From: Desulfuromonas sp.
GTDB lineage: Bacteria; Desulfobacterota; Desulfuromonadia; Desulfuromonadales; UBA2294
NCBI GenBank assembly: GCA_002869615.1
Contig: PKUH01000110.1
Span: forward strand, 1 to 41,079
DNA: 41,079 nucleotides
Reading direction: 5' to 3'
Below the pieces are notes generated by a model that saw only the letters and a program-made list of their open reading frames with translations, searched no databases and was not told where the DNA came from. Of this stretch, positions 35,833 through 41,079 are shown one piece after another (the first letter of the stretch is position 1; each line of letters opens with the position of its first letter). The position numbers and the translations under genes were made by a program.

Positions 35833-35861
35833 AGATTAACAAACAGGGTTTTACATGTCAA
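35833..35861 (-). promoter_or_regulatory. Sigma70-type promoter for the riboswitch-TPR-FecR transcript
   Basis: On the minus strand TTGACA (35861-35856) is followed after exactly 17 bp by TAATCT (35838-35833). Transcription would begin near 35826, directly at the first base of the riboswitch closing stem. Confidence 0.8.
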
Positions 35862-35993
35862 TCAATACTTAGAATGAGAGTGAATCATGCTTTCTACAGA
35901 CGCCTCTGATTAATCAAGTTTACTGAAAATGAAGATATATGAAGAAGGTGTCACCTCACCTGAGTGTCTCATAAATCCTCACGCAACTCGTTC

Positions 35994-36125
35994 CCGGATG
36001 ACCTGAGGGATTTATCAGAGCTATTTCACCCCCTGAAAACACCCTCCCCAGTAACGACACGTCATCCTGCAGCAGCCCGGTGACTTACTAAGGACTCGAG
36101 CGCCATTCGGGCATAACGGCAGCTC
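35994..36125 (-). pseudogene. Degraded second copy of the SpoIIE phosphatase 3' end and flank
   Basis: On the minus strand near 36075 this reads LLQDDVSLLGRVFSGGE, against PLQDDVSLLGMEFLGRR at the end of the intact phosphatase (36884). Non-coding flank is also shared: 35994-36030 (TTCCCGGATGACCTGAGGG) resembles 36858-36895 (TTCCCGGGATGATCCAGGG). Upstream codons (RYARMALESLVSHRAA) are in another frame, so the copy is frameshifted and truncated. The stretch 35862-35993 shows nothing else. Confidence 0.5.
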
Positions 36126-36127
36126 GT

Positions 36128-36515
36128 CTGCAGGCTCCTGCCGTCGCGCGAAAGCACCGCGAGGTGTTCCAGCGCGAGTTCGAGGGCAAGACCCTGTATG
36201 GCGACATTGAAATCAGCCTGACCCCGCCGAAGCGGCGGAGCGGGCTCAGCAACAGCGTTCCAACGGCCGAGGAGGTCACCTCGATCCCGGCGACCCGCTC
36301 ACCGACCTTGATGTCAGGATCACGAAAGTTCACACCTGTGGCGCCACCACCGAAACCGGCCTCAAGGCGGCGGTCGGCAGCAGAAACGGGGCAATATCGA
36401 GGGACTGAGCAGCCGGGCCGGCAACGAGATTATCCGTACCCTCACACCGCGCTCGGAGATATTCGGCTGAATTCTCGCATTTCGATGTCGCGCCGCAGGA
36501 GACGCTCAGGCAAGT
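36128..36515 (+). pseudogene. Internally deleted EF-G gene fragment (domains IV-V)
   Basis: Three pieces match the EF-G paralogue at 21391 in order. Piece one reads HREVFQREFEGKTLYGDIEI (intact: [20 protein letters not shown]). Piece two, in another frame after a deletion of about 20 codons, reads PLTDLDVRITKVH and TGLKAA. Piece three reads [20 protein letters not shown] and SEIFG, ending with SHFDVAPQETLRQ after another deletion. No GTPase domain is present. The wording follows the diverged paralogue, including [11 protein letters not shown], not main EF-G. It cannot yield a working factor. Confidence 0.88.
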
Positions 36516-36628
36516 CAGGGCGAAACAATCCCGACGCTTTCCCCTGCCTCTCTTCGGAAGGTATTTCATCTTTTGAATTCAGCGATAAGGTATAAACACA
36601 GACTAAACAAGAGGGAGGACGAGGCATC

Positions 36629-36846
36629 ATGGGAACTCACTGGATCGATGAAGGATGTATCAATTGCGCAGCGTGCGCTGAAGTCTGCCCTGTAGACGTC
36701 ATAAAGTGGGAGACGACAGCCTGAATCGAGTTCCCGAAGATTCCGAAAAGCAGGGTTTCCTCAAATCATCGATCTGAAAAAACAGATGGACGAAAAAGCT
36801 CCGCGACCGCCCGGAGATTCTCTGCAAGGCGGCGAAAATCGGCTAA
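36629..36846 (+). pseudogene. Frameshifted ferredoxin-like fragment
   Basis: ATG 36629, with GGGAGG upstream, opens a 31-codon frame with one 4Fe-4S motif, EGCINCAACAEVCPVDVIKW, and a stop at 36722-36724. Beyond it other frames still look coding: GDDSLNRVPEDSEKQGFLKS, then KLRDRPEILCKAAKIG ending at TAA 36844-36846. The whole suggests a small iron-sulfur protein gene broken by frameshifts. The 31-codon piece might still be translated. Confidence 0.5.
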
Positions 36847-36883
36847 AGTCTCTTCCCGGGATGATCCAGGGAGTTACAGAACA

Positions 36884-38059
36884 TTATCTTCTCCCGAGAA
36901 ACTCCATCCCGAGCAGAGAGACATCATCCTGCAGGGGGCGACTGTTGCCGAAATGATCGAGGGCCCGGCACAGGCCGGTGCAGGATTCCTGCAGGGTCAA
37001 GCTGTCGCGCCGCAAGACATCAAGAACCCGCTCGGGTCCGAACGCTTCACCACTGAAGTCACTGTACTCGGTAACCCCGTCCGAGTAGAGGTAAAGGCGG
37101 TCGCCCGGTTGCAGGGCCAGGTGCCCCTCTTCGTAAGGTCCGGTGCCGTGTAGTCCGATCAGGCCGCCGCCGGTTGTCAGCCATTGATGCGAACCATCAT
37201 TGTGGATAAGAAGTGGTGCCGGGTGCCCGGCGCAACTGTAGGAAACGGTACCGGTCCTGATATTGATCAGCATATAGATGATCGTGAAGAACTTGTCGAA
37301 ACGATCGAAGGGGTATTCGTTGGCGAGCTCAACCATGACTTCGGCCGGCGAGAGCAGGCGATAGTAGGGCGGCTCGGAGAACACTTTTTTAACGATCTGG
37401 CTGGTATGGGTCGATAAAGACTGGTTGACCGAAACCGTGACCATCGCCGAAGAGATTCCGTGCCCGCTGACATCGAGCAAAAAGGCCATGATCGTCTCCT
37501 CATCAACCTGGAGAACGTTAAACAGGTCACCGCCAATTTTCTCGAACGGTGAAAACTCCCAGGCAAAAGTCATCGCGCTGATATTAGGCAGCTTGCCCGG
37601 CAGTAGCGACTGCTGAATCAGCGCCGCCGAGCGCAGATCTTCTTCCTCCTCGGCGCTCCGCTCGAGCAAACGGATCTGCATCTCCTTGAGTTCCCGGGCC
37701 TGCCAGGCGAGTTGCCGGTAAAGGCTCAGTTTCTCCGACCATTCGGTCAGATTGTTCTGGTCGCGAATGACGCCATGGGTCGGTTCGATCTGTTGAAAAC
37801 CGGGACTTTGTTCAGAAGAAAAAAGCAGACAGGGCGCATAGTGTTCGTGTGCGGTTTCAAGCATCGTGATGCCGGCTTTTTTATCCTCGTGGAAAAGCCG
37901 GGACTCGATCATGACCAGACATTCGGAGTTGATCGACGCCTTTCCGGCATCGGCAAAACTTGCCTTCCACGCCAGTGCATATCCCTGGTCGATCAGGAAC
38001 TGCCTGACCTCAACCGGCAGGTCATTACTCCCTTTTGCAAACAAAATAGCATCAGCCAT
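36884..38059 (-). CDS. PP2C/SpoIIE-type serine phosphatase with N-terminal regulatory domain
   Basis: A 391-residue soluble protein. The N-terminal 125 residues look like a degenerate receiver-type domain (MADAILFAKGSNDLPVEVRQ; no clear phospho-Asp set). A coiled coil follows (about 130-165, ELKEMQIRLLERSAEEEEDL), then the phosphatase domain beginning AALIQQSLLPGKLP, with metal-binding GGDLFN, DVSGHGISSAM, YSDGVTEY and LQDDVSLLGMEF. These are the aspartates of SpoIIE/RsbU-type enzymes that dephosphorylate anti-sigma antagonists. I chose ATG 38059 (GAGGG upstream) over a reading to 38113. No anti-sigma or antagonist gene is near. It is divergent from the SDR gene. Confidence 0.92.
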   Translation of the reverse strand: MADAILFAKGSNDLPVEVRQFLIDQGYALAWKASFADAGKASINSECLVMIESRLFHEDKKAGITMLETAHEHYAPCLLFSSEQSPGFQQIEPTHGVIRDQNNLTEWSEKLSLYRQLAWQARELKEMQIRLLERSAEEEEDLRSAALIQQSLLPGKLPNISAMTFAWEFSPFEKIGGDLFNVLQVDEETIMAFLLDVSGHGISSAMVTVSVNQSLSTHTSQIVKKVFSEPPYYRLLSPAEVMVELANEYPFDRFDKFFTIIYMLINIRTGTVSYSCAGHPAPLLIHNDGSHQWLTTGGGLIGLHGTGPYEEGHLALQPGDRLYLYSDGVTEYSDFSGEAFGPERVLDVLRRDSLTLQESCTGLCRALDHFGNSRPLQDDVSLLGMEFLGRR

Positions 38060-38072
38060 GGCATTGCCCTCT

Positions 38073-38100
38073 TTGCATTTGCCCACTTTATCATTATACT
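38073..38100 (+). promoter_or_regulatory. Probable sigma70 promoter of the SDR gene
   Basis: TTGCAT (38073-38078), 16 bp, then TATACT (38095-38100). It lies in the 83-bp gap between the divergent phosphatase and SDR genes and 43 bp before the SDR start codon. Confidence 0.5.
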
Positions 38101-38142
38101 GCCGATTACGCATTTATTGATTTCACGCTTAAAGGAGCCGTA

Positions 38143-39030
38143 ATGCCCCAACTTCTTATCGTCGGGTTCGGTGATATCGGCCAGCGGACTGCCCGGCTCG
38201 CCACCTCTTCCGGATTCGACGTTTCTGTCGCCAGCCGCTCTATCGAACTGAAAGCAAGTGAACAGGATGCGGCTCTCAACCTCTTCACCGCGAATCTCGA
38301 CCGGCTCGGCACCCTCGGCGGGTTGCCGACCAAACAATCGATGATTCTCTACCTGGCCCCACCGCCGCCGCATGGCATTACCGACCCGCGGGTCCAGAAT
38401 TTCTGCAACAGTATCCGCAAGGGCGAATTGCCGGTCAAAATCGTTTATGTCAGTACAAGTGGTGTCTATGGCGACTGCAGCGGTGATCTCGTTAATGAAA
38501 CCCGGCCGCCACATCCGGAGACCGACCTGGCCAAACGGCGCGCCGATGCCGAAAAATCCTTCCGCAAGTGGGGGATGGCACACGGCGTCCCGATCATTAT
38601 CCTCCGGGTTGCCGGCATATATGGACCGGGCCGCCTACCGGTCCAGCGGCTCAAGGAGGGAACCCCGGTTCTGCGCAAGGATCAGGCTCCATACAGCAAC
38701 CGGATCCATGCCGACGATCTGGCCCGCGTCTGCCTGGCTGCCGTGCAGAAGGGAACGGACGGCTCAATCTACAACGTTTGCGACGGTGAAGAATCGACGA
38801 TGACCGACTACTTCAAAGCTGTTGCCGACATGTACGGGCTGCCTGAGCCCCCGGTCATCAGCATGGCGGAAGCGCAGACGGCCCTCAGCCCGGAAATGCT
38901 TTCCTACCTGCTCGAATCCCGCCGGCTTGACAACAGCCGAATGATCGACCGGCTCGGGGTCGAGCTTCTCTACCCGGAACTCGAACAGGGTCTCTCGGCG
39001 ATCCGTGACGAAATGCTCGAAAAGGAGTGA
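38143..39030 (+). CDS. NAD(P)-dependent SDR/epimerase-like protein (YeeZ-like)
   Basis: A 295-residue Rossmann-fold protein. The nucleotide loop is LLIVGFGDIGQRTARLA (GxGxxG). SSTSGVYGDC-like VYVSTSGVYGDCSGDLVNE and the RVAGIYGPGRLP segment are typical of atypical/extended SDR proteins. The usual YxxxK is not clear: its place has DLAKRRADAEK, so catalysis may be altered. YRIHADDLA-like SNRIHADDLARVCLAA is the standard late motif. Substrate is unknown; similar proteins are annotated as sugar-nucleotide epimerases without proof. AAAGGAG precedes ATG 38143. A promoter lies in the gap to the divergent phosphatase gene. The next gene begins 262 bp later; that gap shows nothing clear. Confidence 0.88.
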   Translation: MPQLLIVGFGDIGQRTARLATSSGFDVSVASRSIELKASEQDAALNLFTANLDRLGTLGGLPTKQSMILYLAPPPPHGITDPRVQNFCNSIRKGELPVKIVYVSTSGVYGDCSGDLVNETRPPHPETDLAKRRADAEKSFRKWGMAHGVPIIILRVAGIYGPGRLPVQRLKEGTPVLRKDQAPYSNRIHADDLARVCLAAVQKGTDGSIYNVCDGEESTMTDYFKAVADMYGLPEPPVISMAEAQTALSPEMLSYLLESRRLDNSRMIDRLGVELLYPELEQGLSAIRDEMLEKE

Positions 39031-39292
39031 TCGATTGCGTTCCGGGCAGCAGAGACTATACTTGATAGACGACTCGACATCACCGGAAATATTGATGAAA
39101 AGAACTCTTCGCCTGATTACACTCCCGATTTTTTCTGGACAGACTGCCGATGACCATACCTTCCTGATGGCGATTAGCGGATACCCGGGGAGCTAACTTG
39201 CTGTTACTTGATAAGACCCTGAAATGACGAACTTTTCTTTTATGCTCTGTTTTGCTATTATCGGTTCAAGACGGTAAATCAGGGGGGACCGC

Positions 39293-41079
39293 GTGGCGAT
39301 TGACCAAAACAACAATTACGAACTTGATTATGATCCCAAGCTTCTTAATCGGTTCATCTTTTTATTTAACATCGCCCGCCATCACGCCAAGTCCTACCCG
39401 ATCAATCACCCGCAGATTGCCAAATCGGTCCAGAACTTTCTGTCCCTGCTTGACAGCCTGCTTGAATACCGCGATGAAATCACAATCGGCGTCGCCAAGG
39501 ACAACCTGATCATCGGTGATGCCAGTCTTGAGAAGAATGCCGTCTTCAAGGACCTCGCCAATTCACTTTTTGAATGCGATATTGCCTCGTTCACCATCCG
39601 TCGCTCAGTCACCCACGACGAGCTCCTGAGCTTTTACCAGTTAATCACCCTCGATCCCGAGGAAATTCGCGAAAAAGGTGGCTGCGGCTACCTGCTGCGC
39701 GACGCCGGTGTCGGCTCGGTACTGGTAATGGATATCGATTATTCGTCCTTCCATACCACCGAGATGGATTCCATCGAAGCGCCATCCGACGATGAAATCG
39801 AAGCGGTCATCGATGCACCATGGGAAAGCTTCATCAGCGGCCTTATCGAGGGGAACCTGAGCGCCGATGGCGAAAAAGCAACCGTCGATGATATCGATCC
39901 GGCGACCCTGGCCCAGATGATGAACGATCTTAAAAAGGAGAAAGGTAAAGCCGAAGAAGACCAGGGCGATGACAGCTACGACGCAACCATCACTTCTTTT
40001 TTCAAGGAACTCGACCGCGAGGGGCTCAGCGAAAAGGCGAGGGCGGCTTCCCTGATCCGACTCGGAAACTTTGTTGACCAGCTCAATCCGGACCTGCGTC
40101 GGGATCTTCTCAACAGCACCTTCGCAACCCTCGGCGACCGGACCGAACTCGCCGAGAACATGCTGAGCGGCGTCTCGCCAAACACCCTGATTGAGATCTT
40201 CGGCGAAGCGAGTGAAGAAAAGATTACCGTGCCGCCGGGATTGCTCAACATGCTGGCCCGCCTGTCCGAAGGCGGCGCTGACAAGGAAGTGGGCAAGCGG
40301 GTTATCCAGAAACATTCCGAGTCTCCCGAAGAAGATATCGAGGAACGGATCCGGACCATCTTCCAGAGCGGCAATCCGGGGCAATTTATCCCTGATGACT
40401 ACCAGAAATTCCTGGAGAGCGTTCTCGAAATACAGCGCCTCAGTGATATCCCCGACGCAACGGTCGAGGAACTCTCGGAGACCCTCGAAGGGCATGACAT
40501 CGAAACCTCGGTCATGAATGTTATCCTCGATCTGATCGATATCGATCCGATGTCGGAGCAGGCCGACCTGATGACCAGCAACCTGATCGACCTGGTACAT
40601 TATTTTATCGAGGTTGGAGATTTCGACGCCCTGGCGACAACCTACGACCGGCTGCAGGAACACCATGAGGAATCCGAAGCATTTTCGATTCCGATTGCCG
40701 AAGAGACCCTGAAAATCTACGATACCGAAGAATTTACCAACGCCGTTCTTGACGGTCTCGATATCTGGGGCGCTGAAAAACATGACGCCATCCGGAGACT
40801 GATCGGCCACATCTGCGGCCCGTTCATCAATCCGATTATCGAGCGTCTCGCCGAGGATGATGATATGGCGATGCGCCAGTATATGATGTCGGTTCTGTAC
40901 GAAATGGGCGATCCGGCGAAAGAGGCACTGATTAAAAAGCTGCACGACAAGCGCTGGTATTTTGTCCGCAACGCTATCATCCTCTTGCGTCGCTTCGATG
41001 ATCCTTCAGTGATGCAGCCGATGAAGCGACTGATCGGCCACAAGCATCCGAAAATCCATCTCGAAGCGATGAAAACCTA
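39293..41079 (+). CDS. HEAT-repeat protein, 3' end outside the window
   Basis: An open frame runs from GTG 39293 (GGGGGGA upstream) to the window end, 595 codons so far. The N-terminal 130 residues (LLNRFIFLFNIARHHAKSYP; LIIGDASLEKNAVFKDLANS) form a domain seen in Geobacter-type proteins that lead into HEAT or HD-type parts. Residues about 130-500 are acidic and helical. From about 500, HEAT repeats are clear (MRQYMMSVLYEMGDPAKEAL; WYFVRNAIILLRRFDDPSV). No signal peptide. The role is unknown; the HEAT part suggests protein-protein contact. No ATG gives a better start. Confidence 0.82.
   Translation, partial: MAIDQNNNYELDYDPKLLNRFIFLFNIARHHAKSYPINHPQIAKSVQNFLSLLDSLLEYRDEITIGVAKDNLIIGDASLEKNAVFKDLANSLFECDIASFTIRRSVTHDELLSFYQLITLDPEEIREKGGCGYLLRDAGVGSVLVMDIDYSSFHTTEMDSIEAPSDDEIEAVIDAPWESFISGLIEGNLSADGEKATVDDIDPATLAQMMNDLKKEKGKAEEDQGDDSYDATITSFFKELDREGLSEKARAASLIRLGNFVDQLNPDLRRDLLNSTFATLGDRTELAENMLSGVSPNTLIEIFGEASEEKITVPPGLLNMLARLSEGGADKEVGKRVIQKHSESPEEDIEERIRTIFQSGNPGQFIPDDYQKFLESVLEIQRLSDIPDATVEELSETLEGHDIETSVMNVILDLIDIDPMSEQADLMTSNLIDLVHYFIEVGDFDALATTYDRLQEHHEESEAFSIPIAEETLKIYDTEEFTNAVLDGLDIWGAEKHDAIRRLIGHICGPFINPIIERLAEDDDMAMRQYMMSVLYEMGDPAKEALIKKLHDKRWYFVRNAIILLRRFDDPSVMQPMKRLIGHKHPKIHLEAMKT

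Noticed and set aside
36884-37000. Phosphatase C-terminus as part of a mobile element
   Set aside because: Although related pieces occur elsewhere in the window, there are no terminal repeats, target duplications or transposase.
39094-39196. Small frame of 34 codons before the HEAT-repeat gene
   Set aside because: No ribosome-binding site and no recognisable sequence; probably chance.
39641-40945. Minus-strand open frame of 434 codons
   Set aside because: It is antisense to the HEAT-repeat gene, whose repeats and GTG start with good ribosome-binding site are convincing.

Overview
The window looks like chromosomal DNA from a Desulfuromonas/Geobacter-type bacterium (Desulfuromonadia). The grounds are gene content (many PAS histidine kinases, a PilZ protein, HEAT-repeat proteins, a deltaproteobacterial-type chemoreceptor, a diverged EF-G) and an RNA element resembling the cGAMP-sensing GEMM-I riboswitches known from this group. 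This is inference from recognised families; no database search was possible.

Layout. 1-6643 is read leftward: a truncated multi-PAS histidine kinase; a transaldolase with its own terminator; then a likely operon of a YeeE/YedE sulfur transporter, a TusA-like sulfur carrier, a soluble PAS histidine kinase, folK and a small membrane-anchored metal-binding-type protein. 6822-10559 is a rightward overlapping trio, MoxR ATPase, DUF58 and TgpA-like transglutaminase, in which the DUF58 gene seems to start at an AUC codon. pcnB (leftward) meets it tail to tail. 12013-15663 holds a lipoprotein, a DUF1353 protein, miaA, a glycosyltransferase and a PilZ protein. 16288-23457 is a second rightward operon: chemoreceptor, PhnP-like metallo-beta-lactamase protein, a 612-residue protein of unknown function, and a diverged EF-G. 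Two sensory genes follow: a PAS/zinc-motif protein and a large hybrid of two periplasmic solute-binding domains and a histidine kinase.

27461-35861 is the most interesting part. A CHASE2 adenylate cyclase (rightward) faces a leftward set: a TPR/beta-barrel outer-membrane protein, a FecR-domain protein, a 12-TM Npt/Tlc-like transporter fused to HEAT repeats and a cyclic-nucleotide-binding domain, and a lipoprotein. The leftward set starts from a good sigma70 promoter, followed at once by a GEMM-I riboswitch and a terminator hairpin. The riboswitch carries A at the position that discriminates cGAMP from c-di-GMP. The locus therefore appears to join control by a cyclic dinucleotide (the leader RNA), production of cAMP (the cyclase) and binding of cyclic nucleotides (the transporter's C-terminal domain). 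The transporter gene is split by one in-frame TAA.

35990-36850 is a gene graveyard: a second degraded copy of the 3' end and flank of the neighbouring SpoIIE-type phosphatase gene, an internally deleted EF-G fragment, and a frameshifted ferredoxin-like fragment. The intact phosphatase, an SDR-type epimerase and the start of a HEAT-repeat protein complete the window. No tRNA, rRNA, CRISPR array, transposase or prophage was seen.
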